Shown one piece after another: positions 24,129-31,973 of a DNA stretch of 39,773 nt. Numbering within the stretch: position 1 is the first letter of the stretch; the number at the start of each line of letters is the position of its first letter. The notes below the pieces were generated by a model. The model was not told the origin of the DNA, searched no databases, and saw only the letters and a program-made list of their open reading frames with translations. This stretch comes from Polyangiaceae bacterium (GTDB lineage: Bacteria > Myxococcota_A > Polyangia > Polyangiales > Polyangiaceae), in assembly GCA_029261965.1 (NCBI GenBank), contig JAJDAH010000365.1, positions 1 to 39,773 on the forward strand, in the 5' to 3' direction. A program made the translations under genes and the position numbers.

Positions 24129-26030
24129 TCACGGTTCGATCAGGGCGAACCCCTCATCGAGTCGGTCCAGAGAGTCGAGCAGGTGCTCGAACGCCGCGCG
24201 GTCGCCGTCGATCTCCAGGTGGCCGCCTTTCATCTCCCGATCGATGCTCGACTGAAACCCCATCAGACGCGCCAGCGAGGCGCGGTCCACCTTCACGCTG
24301 ACCGCCGCCTGCTCGTCGCGAGTCTCCGGAAGGTGATGGATGCTCGCGTTGCCGATGCCGAGCACGTGGTCTTCCTCGAGATCGACGAACCGCACGTTGA
24401 TTCGCAACGACTCGTCACCGAAGCGGCTCGGATCGAAGCGCACTCCGAGCGTGTCGAAGATTTGCTCTGCAGTCATCGCGTGACCGTACTGATACCCCGC
24501 ACCCAAACCGACGGTCAGAGACCCGTGCCGCAGCTCCTGCGCCGCCATCAGGTAGGCGTTACGCCAAGTGGCCGACTCGGCCTGGTACCCGAGCTGTTCG
24601 AGCGCGTCGGCTTGCAGCTCGCGGGCTGCCTGGTTGCTGGGGTCCGCGAAGACGAGATGGTTCACCACCTGGGCGGTCCAGCGATACTCGCCGTGGGCAA
24701 AGGTCTCGCGCGCCTTTTCCAGAAGGGCATCGGCCCCGCCCATGAACTCGACGTACTTTTGGCCGGCTTCTACCGGCGGCAGTGGATGCAGCGTCGCCGG
24801 GTTGCCGTCGTACCAACCCAGGTAGCGTGTGTAAGTGGATTTGACGTTGTGTGAAACCGAGCCGTAGTACCCCTGCACGTGCGATTCGCCCTCGAAGCAG
24901 GTCGGCAGCTCCAAAACTTCGGCGATCTCGATTCCCGTCAGCCCTCGGTTGGCTAGGCGCATCGTCTGGTCGTGGATCCAGCGATAAACGTCTCGCTGAA
25001 GCTCGAGGAACTTCGCCACGTCCTGCTGGCCGAAGCGTGGCCAATGATGGGTCGAGAACATCGTGTCGGTGTCGCCACCGAACAGCTTCGCGGCCTCGCT
25101 GATGTACTTGCTCCACGCCAACGCATCGCGCATCTGCGCCCCGCGCAACGGGTAGAGGTTGTGCATGTTGTGAGTGCAGTTCTCCGCCATGCAGAGCAGC
25201 TTCTTGTCCGGGAAGAAGAAGTTCATCTCCGCCGGCGCTTCCGCCCCGGGCGTGTTCTGGAAGACGACGTTGATACCGTCGATCGAGAGCTCAGCGCCAG
25301 TCTCCGAGACTTCTTCGGTCGGCGCGATCAAGCCACTCTGCGCCATCGGCACGGCCTTTCCGAGGCCGCAATCCACGTGTCCCCTCGGACCAGCCGGAAG
25401 CGGCGCCCCGAATTGATAGAGCGCTCGACGCAGCATCGCGGGGCCGGCGATCACGTTCTCGGCGACTGCCTCGCGCAAGAAACCCACCGGGGCGACGATG
25501 CGCACGTCGCCCGCTGCCACCGCTTCTGGCGTGGTGACACCGTGCACCCCGCCGTAGTGGTCGACGTGGCTGTGGGTGTAGATGATCGAGGTGACGGGCC
25601 GCGCGCCCAAGTGCTCGTTCGCCAAGGCTAGACACGCCGCGGCGGTAGTCTCGGTGGTCAGCGGATCGATGATCAGCCAGCCCCGCTTGCCAGCGATGAA
25701 GGTGATGTTGGAGATGTCGTACCCGCGGGCCTGCCACACGCCGTCGGTCACTTCGAACAGGCCGTGAATCGCGTTGAGTCGAGCCTGTCGCCACAACCCG
25801 GGGTGCACCGTCTCCGGGGCGGTCTCCTCCTCTCGAAGGAAATCGTATTTGCTCGTGTCCCAAACCGACTCGATGCGGCCATCCGGCTGGGTCGCGATCA
25901 GTCCGCGGCTCGCACGCTCGAAGTCGCCAGGGTCGTCGAAGCTGAGCACCGCGGCAGCTTGCCCGTGGAGCTCGCGAGTTCGTGCCGTCGCGGCCCGCGG
26001 CGGGGCGTCCGTGTTCGAGTCAGTCACCAA
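24129..26030 (-). CDS. Alkyl sulfatase (SdsA1/YjcS-like, metallo-beta-lactamase fold)
   Basis: A 633-residue zinc alkyl sulfatase of the SdsA1/YjcS/BDS1 type, which hydrolyses alkyl sulfate esters to alcohol and sulfate. The zinc-binding motif is THSHVDHYGG (152-161: His153, His155, Asp157, His158). Further metal-site and family blocks are EMNFFFPDKKLLCMAENC, THNMHNLYPLRGAQMRD and STHHWPRFG. The C-terminal 120 residues form the SCP2-like sterol-carrier domain of the family (LRINVRFVDLEEDHVLGIGN). The length fits. No signal peptide is visible, unlike many secreted homologues. The start is TTG at 26030 or GTG at 26027, with AGGTG about 10 nt upstream of the TTG. Its gene lies upstream of the cyclase with an 82-nt gap and divergent from the GST gene. 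Confidence 0.92.
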   Translation of the reverse strand: MVTDSNTDAPPRAATARTRELHGQAAAVLSFDDPGDFERASRGLIATQPDGRIESVWDTSKYDFLREEETAPETVHPGLWRQARLNAIHGLFEVTDGVWQARGYDISNITFIAGKRGWLIIDPLTTETTAAACLALANEHLGARPVTSIIYTHSHVDHYGGVHGVTTPEAVAAGDVRIVAPVGFLREAVAENVIAGPAMLRRALYQFGAPLPAGPRGHVDCGLGKAVPMAQSGLIAPTEEVSETGAELSIDGINVVFQNTPGAEAPAEMNFFFPDKKLLCMAENCTHNMHNLYPLRGAQMRDALAWSKYISEAAKLFGGDTDTMFSTHHWPRFGQQDVAKFLELQRDVYRWIHDQTMRLANRGLTGIEIAEVLELPTCFEGESHVQGYYGSVSHNVKSTYTRYLGWYDGNPATLHPLPPVEAGQKYVEFMGGADALLEKARETFAHGEYRWTAQVVNHLVFADPSNQAARELQADALEQLGYQAESATWRNAYLMAAQELRHGSLTVGLGAGYQYGHAMTAEQIFDTLGVRFDPSRFGDESLRINVRFVDLEEDHVLGIGNASIHHLPETRDEQAAVSVKVDRASLARLMGFQSSIDREMKGGHLEIDGDRAAFEHLLDSLDRLDEGFALIEP

Positions 26031-26149
26031 ATCGTCGTATCACCTGCCCGGCGGATGGGAAGACGGATATTTTTCGGACCACGGACGCACGGCTTCCTCA
26101 CGTCGTCCTCCGAGCCATGTGCACGAGCCCCCTCGTTTTCAGCCGCCTG

Positions 26150-26165
26150 GCCTCCCTGCGGAGGC
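26150..26165. promoter_or_regulatory. Hairpin in sulfatase/GST divergent region
   Basis: GCCTCC-CTGC-GGAGGC forms a perfect 6-bp stem with a 4-nt loop. A second dyad, GCCCGA-CCC-TCGGGC, follows at 26218-26232. Both lie in the 240-bp divergent gap between sulfatase and GST genes. They may be operators or leader hairpins; no known motif is recognised, and the rest of the gap shows nothing clear. Confidence 0.35.
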
Positions 26166-26270
26166 GAAGCCGGGCTTGCCCCTTCACAGGCGCGCGGCGA
26201 GTTGCCAGCCTTCGACGCCCGACCCTCGGGCGATGTCACGCGCGCGTTTTCGCGTTCTGAGGAGAACCCA

Positions 26271-26870
26271 ATGGCAATGATCCTGTACGACGTTTCGGTC
26301 AGTCCGAACGGCAAACGTGCCCGCCTCGGGCTCGCTGAAACCGGCGAGGCGTACGAAACCAAAGAAGTCGATCTCTTGGGCGGCGAACAGAAGACGTCCG
26401 AGTACAAGTCGGTCCATCCCCTCGGACGCATTCCCGCCCTCGCCGACGACGGCGTTCTCGTTTGGGAATCAGGCGCCATCCTGCAGTACGTCGCCGAAAA
26501 GTTCCCGGACGCCCAGCTGCTCCCCGCCTCCCTGGCCGCCCGTGCGGAGGTGTACTCGTGGCTTCATTTCGCCGAAGCCCAGATGCACTCCTACATGGGA
26601 CCCATGGGGTTTCAGATGCTGCGCCGTGCGCCCGACCAGCGCGACGAAAAGGTTCTCGCCCGCGGGAGAAAACGTGTCCCGCAGCTCCTCCAGGCCCTCG
26701 ACGCGCAGCTCGCCGGAAAAGAATTCATCGTCGGCGACTTCTCGATCGCCGATTGCGCCAACGCCCCTTGGCTCGAGTTCGCGCCCCATGTGGGCATCGA
26801 CATGGAGCCTTTCAAGAACGTCACGGCGTGGTTGGAACGCATGAAGTCGCGGCCGAGCTGGCAGGCGTAG
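26271..26870 (+). CDS. Glutathione S-transferase family protein
   Basis: A 199-residue cytosolic GST. AGGAG at 26260-26264 lies 6 nt upstream of the ATG and decides this start; the open frame extends 500 nt further upstream but without similarity. The N-terminal thioredoxin-like domain (1-78) carries SVSPNGKRARLGLAETG, the cis-Pro region HPLGRIPALADDG and the glutathione-binding WESGAILQYVAEKFP. The C-terminal helical domain follows, with FIVGDFSIADCANAPWL (N-capping box region). Ser9/Ser11 near the N-terminus could activate the thiol. It probably conjugates or reduces electrophiles; the substrate is unknown. It stands as a single gene, convergent with the C39-like gene, with two terminator-like hairpins in between. 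Confidence 0.92.
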   Translation: MAMILYDVSVSPNGKRARLGLAETGEAYETKEVDLLGGEQKTSEYKSVHPLGRIPALADDGVLVWESGAILQYVAEKFPDAQLLPASLAARAEVYSWLHFAEAQMHSYMGPMGFQMLRRAPDQRDEKVLARGRKRVPQLLQALDAQLAGKEFIVGDFSIADCANAPWLEFAPHVGIDMEPFKNVTAWLERMKSRPSWQA

Positions 26871-26898
26871 AAACCCGAGGAGCGCACTCGTCGAGCAG

Positions 26899-26914
26899 TA
26901 GGCACTGATGCCTA
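26899..26914. terminator. Bidirectional terminator-like hairpin
   Basis: TAGGCA-CTGA-TGCCTA is a perfect 6-bp stem with a 4-nt loop, 29 nt past the GST stop and followed by GTTT. A second dyad, CCTCC-GCACGTG-GGAGG, lies at 26923-26939, just before the convergent C39-like stop. Together they fill the 81-nt convergent gap. Confidence 0.5.
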
Positions 26915-26951
26915 GTTTCGAACCTCCGCACGTGGGAGGAGCGAGGCGTCT

Positions 26952-27965
26952 TCAGGGCTCCTCGATCTCCAACACGACAACGCCGTCGAGAACCGCAACG
27001 TCGCCCTCTCGTTTGACGTGCATCCCACCGCTCAAGCGGTGGTAACCCGCGGCCTTGAAGGAAACGTTGCCGCCGGACGCGAGCAACCACCCCTCGGTGA
27101 GCGGCTCGAAGCGAACTTCTTCGTCGGCAAAGTCTTCACCGGCGTACGGCGCGGGATCGTGGACGATGAACACGTTGCCGTCGTCCGGGTTCTGCTTCGA
27201 CCCACGTCCGACGACGGTGAGCCAATGCCCGCCCTTTCTCGAAAGCGTTGCCCGAGTGCGCGGTACCGGTTGGTACCAGCCTACGTGTAGCCATGCCGCG
27301 CTTCGGGGGCGGAGGCCACTCGCGATGAACTCGAGCTTCGGGTGTTTGACGCCGGTCGAGTAGACGGGCTGGTGACCGCGCCAGCCCTGGTAACGCAGGC
27401 GCCGGATCTTGTAGCCGTTCTTCTTGACGTAGCGAGAGATGCCGATGAGCAACCCCGGCGGGCCCGTACCGCTGTGACGGTTGGTGCCCATGAACCAACG
27501 GCTCGAGAGGTGGCGAACCATTTCCGCCTGCCGCTCGCTGCGACTCTCGCCGGGGGGCAAGAGCTTCTCGAAACCGTTCTCGGCGAGCCACATCAACGAA
27601 TTCGACGCCGCGACGGGACCACAGAAAGACTTGCCCTGGCCCGGTAGCCGGAGACCAGGCTCGGTCTGCATGAGGTCCGGCGTCCCACTCACCCGCGGGT
27701 CCAACACCGGCGGCGCAATCTGCTCATCGCCTGCCTCGCGAACCGGCTCGCGCCCCTCGGCTGGCTCGCGCCCCTCGGCTGGCTCGCTCGGAGGCCTCTC
27801 CACCCCCGGCTCCACCCCGACGTCCAGCGATTTGACACGCTCGGAAACACCGGGGGCGGCCCGCGCGTACGCCACGAGACATGCCCCCACGGCGAGTACC
27901 CCACCGAAGGCCGCCGCCGCCCTCGCGAGCGGCAGTCGATTCGATCGCCGATGACTGGGGGCCAT
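26952..27965 (-). CDS. C39-like papain-fold peptidase with N-terminal membrane anchor
   Basis: A 337-residue protein. Residues 10-37 form one hydrophobic segment, a signal anchor or signal peptide. Residues 38-105 are a Pro/Glu-rich linker that includes two tandem EPAEGR units. The catalytic-type domain runs from about 105 to 337. Cys115 sits in GKSFCGPVAASNSLMWLA, the Q/G-x-x-CGP-A-A-x-x-N/M helix of C39 and related cysteine peptidases. His247 lies in RKGGHWLTVVGRG, and Asp270 in NVFIVHDPAPY could complete the triad. A Gln is expected before Cys; GQGK precedes it. The protein is probably exported and may cleave peptides outside the inner membrane; substrates are unknown. AGGG lies 6 nt before the ATG. 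It is divergent from the aldo/keto reductase gene. Confidence 0.75.
   Translation of the reverse strand: MAPSHRRSNRLPLARAAAAFGGVLAVGACLVAYARAAPGVSERVKSLDVGVEPGVERPPSEPAEGREPAEGREPVREAGDEQIAPPVLDPRVSGTPDLMQTEPGLRLPGQGKSFCGPVAASNSLMWLAENGFEKLLPPGESRSERQAEMVRHLSSRWFMGTNRHSGTGPPGLLIGISRYVKKNGYKIRRLRYQGWRGHQPVYSTGVKHPKLEFIASGLRPRSAAWLHVGWYQPVPRTRATLSRKGGHWLTVVGRGSKQNPDDGNVFIVHDPAPYAGEDFADEEVRFEPLTEGWLLASGGNVSFKAAGYHRLSGGMHVKREGDVAVLDGVVVLEIEEP
27745..27780 (-). repeat. 18-nt tandem duplication in linker
   Basis: Two identical 18-nt units (GGCTCGCGCCCCTCGGCT) at 27745-27762 and 27763-27780 encode tandem EPAEGR in the linker of the C39-like protein. Exact identity suggests a recent slippage event. 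Confidence 0.85.
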
Positions 27966-28052
27966 CCGTAGCCCTGGACCTACACGAGGAACGCGGCCGC
28001 GTCACCGCGGATTCCCCCGGTGGGTCGAAACATTGACGAACGTGCCCCCAGG

Positions 28053-28077
28053 CGCCAGCGCGCCCCCGGCGCTGGCG
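28053..28077. promoter_or_regulatory. 8-bp inverted repeat in divergent region
   Basis: CGCCAGCG-9 nt-CGCTGGCG is a perfect dyad in the 192-bp gap between the C39-like and aldo/keto reductase genes, 80 bp upstream of the latter's ATG. It is a candidate operator or leader hairpin. Nothing else is clear in the gap. Confidence 0.4.
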
Positions 28078-28157
28078 ACCACCCCAGCCGCCAGCTAGGA
28101 TCCGGGGCGAGCAGAACGCAGTCCGCGAAAAGCCGCAGTTCCGAGGAGCAGAAAACG

Positions 28158-29357
28158 ATGAGCGACGACCAGCAGGTGAGCCGACGAAAACTCCTCACTC
28201 TCGGAGGCGCGGCCTCCGCCGCGGCGATCGTCGGCCCCGCCATTCTGCCCGCGGAAGCCCTGGCCGCGAAACCCAAACGGCCGCAGGTTCCCCGACGAGT
28301 TCTCGGCAAGACCAAGCAGTCGATTCCCATCCTGCTCGTCGGCGGCGCCTCGGGCTTCAAAGGGAGCTTCGACTCGCGCATTTCGACCGCGCTCCGACAT
28401 GGCGCCAACTACATCGACACCGCACGGGTCTACGCGCAGGGAAAGAGCGAGCCCCACGCCGCGGTCACCATCCACAAGATGAAAGCTCGCGAGAAGACCT
28501 GGATCACCTCGAAAAGCCCGAGCTGGGACGCCAAAGGTTTCGCCAAGGACGTCGACCGCAGCTTGGTCGATCTCGAGACGACCTACGTCGACCTCTACTA
28601 CCTGCACGGCCTCGACGACATGGATCCGCTGAACGACAAGGCGCTCGTGAAGAAGGTCGAAGAGCTCAAGAAGGACGGCAAAATCAAGTATTTCGGTTTC
28701 TCGTGCCACTCGGGCAACGTGGTGGAGCTGCTTGAGGCGGCCGCCAAGCGCCCGTGGGTGGACTCGGTGATGTTTCGCTACAACTTCCGGCAGTACGGAA
28801 ACAAGAAGCTCAACAACGCCATCGATGCAGCGCACAAAGCCGGCGTCGGCCTCATCGCGATGAAAACCCAGGGCTCCGAAGCCAGCTTTCGAGACGCTTG
28901 GAAAAAGTTCGAGAAGACCGGCAAGTGGAACAAACACCAGGCTGTGCTCAAGGCCGTCTGGGCCGACGAACGCATCGCCGCTGCGGTGTCCCACATGGAC
29001 ACCCTGGCCAAAGTGAAGGAGAACATCGCCGCGGCCGTCGACAAACAGAAGCTCGGCCAACGCGATCTCGATGCGCTCGACCGCTACGCCGCCGCGACTC
29101 GCTCTCACGCCTGCGACGGCTGCGACCACCTCTGCGGACCCGCCGTGAACGCGCCCGTTCGCATCGGGCACACGATGCGCTACTTGATGTACCACGACGT
29201 CTACGGCGAAAAAGCGAAGGCCAAAGAGCTCTTCCGACAGCTACCGACCGAAGCCCGCCGGTTCGGCAGGGTCGACTTCGAGGGCGCCAACCGCGCGTGC
29301 CCCAACGGAATCGACGTCGCCGCCCACATGTCGCGAGCGCTCAAAGTCCTCGCGTAG
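28158..29357 (+). CDS. Tat-exported aldo/keto reductase with C-terminal Fe-S cysteine motif
   Basis: A 399-residue protein. AGGAG at 28144-28148 lies 9 nt before the ATG. The N-terminus has a twin-arginine signal ([20 protein letters not shown], 8-27, then AEALAA), so it should be exported folded. The aldo/keto reductase barrel (about 45-330) keeps the tetrad candidates Asp87 and Tyr92 (YIDTARVY), Lys119 (ITSKS) and His150 (YLHGLDD). The C-terminus carries C-x2-C-x3-C (Cys319, 322, 326: ACDGCDHLC) and Cys381 in CPNGIDV, the pattern of a 4Fe-4S cluster found in a subgroup of these enzymes. An exported redox role with both a cofactor barrel and an iron-sulfur centre is inferred; the substrate is unknown. 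Confidence 0.9.
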   Translation: MSDDQQVSRRKLLTLGGAASAAAIVGPAILPAEALAAKPKRPQVPRRVLGKTKQSIPILLVGGASGFKGSFDSRISTALRHGANYIDTARVYAQGKSEPHAAVTIHKMKAREKTWITSKSPSWDAKGFAKDVDRSLVDLETTYVDLYYLHGLDDMDPLNDKALVKKVEELKKDGKIKYFGFSCHSGNVVELLEAAAKRPWVDSVMFRYNFRQYGNKKLNNAIDAAHKAGVGLIAMKTQGSEASFRDAWKKFEKTGKWNKHQAVLKAVWADERIAAAVSHMDTLAKVKENIAAAVDKQKLGQRDLDALDRYAAATRSHACDGCDHLCGPAVNAPVRIGHTMRYLMYHDVYGEKAKAKELFRQLPTEARRFGRVDFEGANRACPNGIDVAAHMSRALKVLA

Positions 29358-29440
29358 CGCGAGCCCGAAAGACCGCACCCGCAGGAAAGTCGCTCGCCCG
29401 AATGGGGGCGAAACGGCGTCGGGCACGCTTCTTGGCACAG

Positions 29441-29469
29441 TTGACACAGCGAGAACCCCGCCATAGACA
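29441..29469 (+). promoter_or_regulatory. Near-consensus sigma70 promoter for the RRM gene
   Basis: TTGACA (29441-29446), a 17-nt spacer and TAGACA (29464-29469) match the housekeeping promoter closely, with a perfect -35 box and 4/6 -10 box. It would give a leader of about 105 nt before the RRM gene start. The leader contains a small hairpin, ACCGG-CAGC-CCGGT, at 29490-29503. This is the best promoter match in the window. Confidence 0.6.
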
Positions 29470-29579
29470 GCACGCCCCGTTCGGGTTCGACCGGCAGCCC
29501 GGTAGAAACGGTTGGGGGCTGTGTCGAGAAGGCGACTCAGAAGGAGTCCGCCAACGATCGAGTGGAAGTGAGTGGAGAG

Positions 29580-29936
29580 ATGTCGAAGAGATTGTTCATT
29601 GGGAGCCTGAGCTGGGACACGACCGACGAGTCGCTCCGCCAGGCATTCTCTCGCTTTGGCGAGCTGACAGACGTCAAGGTCGTCACCGACCGCGAGACCG
29701 GCAGGTCGCGGGGCTTCGGTTTCGTGGCGTTCGCTGATGGCGCTGCTGCCGATACGGCCGCAGCCGAAATGGACGGCAGCGACCTGGACGGCCGCTCCAT
29801 CCGGGTCAACGAAGCGCACGAGCGTTCGCCGCGCGGTGGCGGTGGCGGTGGCGGTGGCGGTGGCGGTGGCGGTGGCGGCGGCCGCGGTGGTGGTCGTGGC
29901 GGCGGTGGCCGTGGCGGCGGGCGCGACCGCTGGTAG
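29580..29936 (+). CDS. RRM RNA-binding protein with Gly/Arg-rich tail
   Basis: A 118-residue single-RRM protein of the bacterial glycine-rich (Rbp) type. RNP2 is LFIGSL (residues 5-10) and RNP1 is RGFGFVAF (near 44-51). The tail is RSPRGGGGG followed by a long Gly run and RGGGRGGGGRGGGRDRW. I chose ATG 29580 because homologues start MSKRLF-like; in-frame GTG codons at 29562 and 29568 are alternatives, with AGGAG at 29542-29546 and GGAG at 29574-29577. It binds single-stranded RNA; cyanobacterial relatives are cold-induced. A strong promoter and long leader suggest high, possibly post-transcriptionally controlled, expression. It lies 57 nt upstream of the DUF4178 gene. Confidence 0.92.
   Translation: MSKRLFIGSLSWDTTDESLRQAFSRFGELTDVKVVTDRETGRSRGFGFVAFADGAAADTAAAEMDGSDLDGRSIRVNEAHERSPRGGGGGGGGGGGGGGGGRGGGRGGGGRGGGRDRW
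29835..29876 (+). repeat. GGTGGC microsatellite, seven perfect units
   Basis: Seven contiguous GGTGGC hexamers, followed by GGCGGC, encode the polyglycine tail of the RRM protein. Unit length keeps the reading frame, so slippage would only change tail length. Confidence 0.9.
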
Positions 29937-29993
29937 CGCGGGCCTAGGCGCCCGGGCCTCGGCGACGCCGGGGCCAGGCACGGCGGGGGACTC

Positions 29994-31256
29994 GTGGCGG
30001 TAGCTCAGGGCACCTGCCCCAACTGCGGCGCAGCCGTGCATTTCGGCATGGCCTCGTCGATGGCGAAGGTCTGCGAATACTGCCGGGCCACCATCGTCCG
30101 CAGCGACCGCGGACTCGAGAACCTCGGCAAGGTCGCCGACCTCGCCGCGGTCCCCTCCCTCATCGCCGTCGGGGACGCCGGCACCTTCGCTGGCCACCCC
30201 TTCGAAGTCGCCGGGCGGCTTCAGCTCGACCATGGCAAGGGCCCATGGGACGAGTACTACGTCAGCTACAGCGGCGGCCAGTCGTGGGGCTGGCTCGCCT
30301 ACGACGAGGGTAATTGGTGCGCGACCTCGCTGATGCCTGAGTGTCCGCTGCCGCCCTACGCTTCACTGTCAGTCGAAGGCACCGTCCCCCTCGGCCAGTA
30401 CGGCACGTACACCGTCGCCGAGGTTCGACAAGGCAAAGTCGTGTCCGCCGAAGGCGAGCTCCCCTTCCCCGTCAAACCCGACGAGATCTTCTTCTACGCG
30501 GATCTGAAGGGACCCGGAGGCGCCGTCGCCACGCTCGACTATGGCGACAACACCGAGGACATCGACCTGTTCGTCGGCAGGACGTTCGCCGAAGGCGAGC
30601 TCCAGATCACCCAGGCGGGCCCGCGGCACGTCGACGACACGAAAACTCAGCACATCAAGTGCCTCAGCTGCGCCGGGGATCTCCCGCTCATGAGCGGCGC
30701 CCGCGCCGAACGCCTGGGGTGCCCCTACTGCGGCGCCGTCAACGATCTCGCGGCGCTGCAAATCGTCGCCCAACAGGAGAGAGCCTTCGCGCAACCGGAA
30801 ATCCCCATCGCCACGCGAGGCACGTTCGACGGCATCGAGTACATCGTGATCGCCTATCTGCGGCGGAGCGTGAAGGTCGAAGGAGAACGGTACCCGTGGG
30901 AGGAGTACCTGCTCTTTGCCAAGCAAATCGGATTCCGCTGGGTCGTGAAAAACGAGGGCAACTGGATGTGGTCGGTGTCTATCAGCGCCGGAGACATCGA
31001 CGCGAGCGCCATGCCGAAGTCGGTGACCTACGCCGGCAAGACGTTCAAACGCACCAGCAACGGCAAAGCGCGCATCGACTACGTGCTCGGCGAAGTCTTC
31101 TGGAAATGCGCCGTCGGCGAGAAAGTCCGCCTCGACGACTTCGCGTGCGGCAAAGAAACGATGTCTCGCGAGCTGTCCGACGGCGAAGTGCAGTGGAGCC
31201 ACGCGAGCCCCGTGCCGTGGCCCGTGCTGGCGCACGGCTTCAAGCTCCAGAAGTGA
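29994..31256 (+). CDS. Double-DUF4178 protein with two zinc ribbons
   Basis: A 420-residue cytosolic protein. The start is GTG, with GGGGGA about 4 nt upstream. It has two similar halves. Each begins with a zinc ribbon: CPNCG...CEYC (Cys8, 11, 27, 30) and CLSC...CPYC (Cys223, 226, 243, 246). Each is followed by a beta-rich domain of the DUF4178 type (about 56-198: GHPFEVAGRLQLDHG, WDEYYVSYSGGQSWGWLAYD, EGNWC; and about 270-415: FDGIEYIVIAYLRRSV, YPWEEYLLFAKQIGFRWVV, NEGNWMW). The biochemical function of DUF4178 is not established. The halves probably arose by duplication. It follows the RRM gene and converges with a small lipoprotein gene. Confidence 0.8.
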   Translation: MAVAQGTCPNCGAAVHFGMASSMAKVCEYCRATIVRSDRGLENLGKVADLAAVPSLIAVGDAGTFAGHPFEVAGRLQLDHGKGPWDEYYVSYSGGQSWGWLAYDEGNWCATSLMPECPLPPYASLSVEGTVPLGQYGTYTVAEVRQGKVVSAEGELPFPVKPDEIFFYADLKGPGGAVATLDYGDNTEDIDLFVGRTFAEGELQITQAGPRHVDDTKTQHIKCLSCAGDLPLMSGARAERLGCPYCGAVNDLAALQIVAQQERAFAQPEIPIATRGTFDGIEYIVIAYLRRSVKVEGERYPWEEYLLFAKQIGFRWVVKNEGNWMWSVSISAGDIDASAMPKSVTYAGKTFKRTSNGKARIDYVLGEVFWKCAVGEKVRLDDFACGKETMSRELSDGEVQWSHASPVPWPVLAHGFKLQK

Positions 31257-31307
31257 CGCTCAGCCACGCCAGGAAGCTTCGACCCAAACGCCGGTGAGCG
31301 CCGGCGC

Positions 31308-31325
31308 GCCGCCAGTGTCGGCGGC
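31308..31325. terminator. GC-rich hairpin in convergent gap
   Basis: GCCGCC-AGTGTC-GGCGGC forms a perfect 6-bp stem in the 106-bp gap between the convergent DUF4178 and lipoprotein genes. A GCCGG...CCGGC stem precedes it. On the plus strand a G-run follows instead of a U-tract, so it is at best a weak terminator. Confidence 0.35.
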
Positions 31326-31362
31326 TGGGGGGGGTTGCGCGGGCTGGATGGGGCGCCGGAGG

Positions 31363-31755
31363 CTAGATGCCGCCCATGGCGCCGGTCCCGCCGGTGCCCG
31401 CGCCGCCGCTGCACATGCTGGTGTCGAACATGCAGGTCACCGGCGCGCAACGAAGCGTGCCGGTCGGCATCGCGTTCATCGTCGCGCTCGCGCAGGTCTC
31501 CACGCCGATGTTCACGCCGTCGCACATCTCACCGGGGTCGAGCACGTTGTTGCCGCAAGTGCCCATGGCGCCACACGAGCACGCGGCGAACGTGCCGTTC
31601 ACACACTGTTGCACGCCCGACATTCCCGACGCGCAAGTGCACTGTTGGAAGTCACTACCCGTGCATGACTCGCCCTTCTTGCTACCGCCGCCGCAGTTGG
31701 CCACGAACGCTGCCGCAAAAAGAATCGGGATGATGAGCTTGTTCCGAACGCGCAT
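31363..31755 (-). CDS. Small Cys-rich lipoprotein
   Basis: A 130-residue predicted lipoprotein. GGAG lies 5 nt before the ATG at 31755 and fixes the start. The signal peptide MRVRNKLIIPILFAAAFVAN leads to lipobox Cys21. The mature part has about 12 further cysteines, including the motif GNNVLDPGEMCDG (68-80), which is common in myxobacterial secreted Cys-rich repeats (DUF4215-like). The C-terminus is Gly-rich and ends GGAGTGGTGAMGGI. No enzymatic motif. Function unknown. It is divergent from the PilB-like gene across a 218-bp gap, in which I see no clear motif beyond a T-run near 31892. Confidence 0.8.
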   Translation of the reverse strand: MRVRNKLIIPILFAAAFVANCGGGSKKGESCTGSDFQQCTCASGMSGVQQCVNGTFAACSCGAMGTCGNNVLDPGEMCDGVNIGVETCASATMNAMPTGTLRCAPVTCMFDTSMCSGGAGTGGTGAMGGI

Positions 31756-31973
31756 GAGTTCTCCGGGGTTGAAGCGGTGACCCATACTGCACGAACGGCC
31801 CCCGCGATTCCAGCGTTCTCTACTCGGATCCACCTTGGTCGTCAGGGAAACCCGCGCGCCGGCGTTGGGCCTTAGTCCGCGCGCCGAAACACGCTTTTTT
31901 TCGGGCGGTCGGGCCATCGCGCCCCAGGCCGCGTTGGAAAGTTCCAGTCCCGTCGCCACCGCCGGGCACATCG

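Noticed and set aside
25764-26270. Upstream extension of the GST frame
   Set aside because: It lacks similarity and overlaps the start of the sulfatase gene; AGGAG just before 26271 supports the short form.
29835-29876. Hexamer run as a CRISPR-like array
   Set aside because: Units are only 6 nt, contiguous and without spacers; they encode polyglycine in the RRM protein tail.
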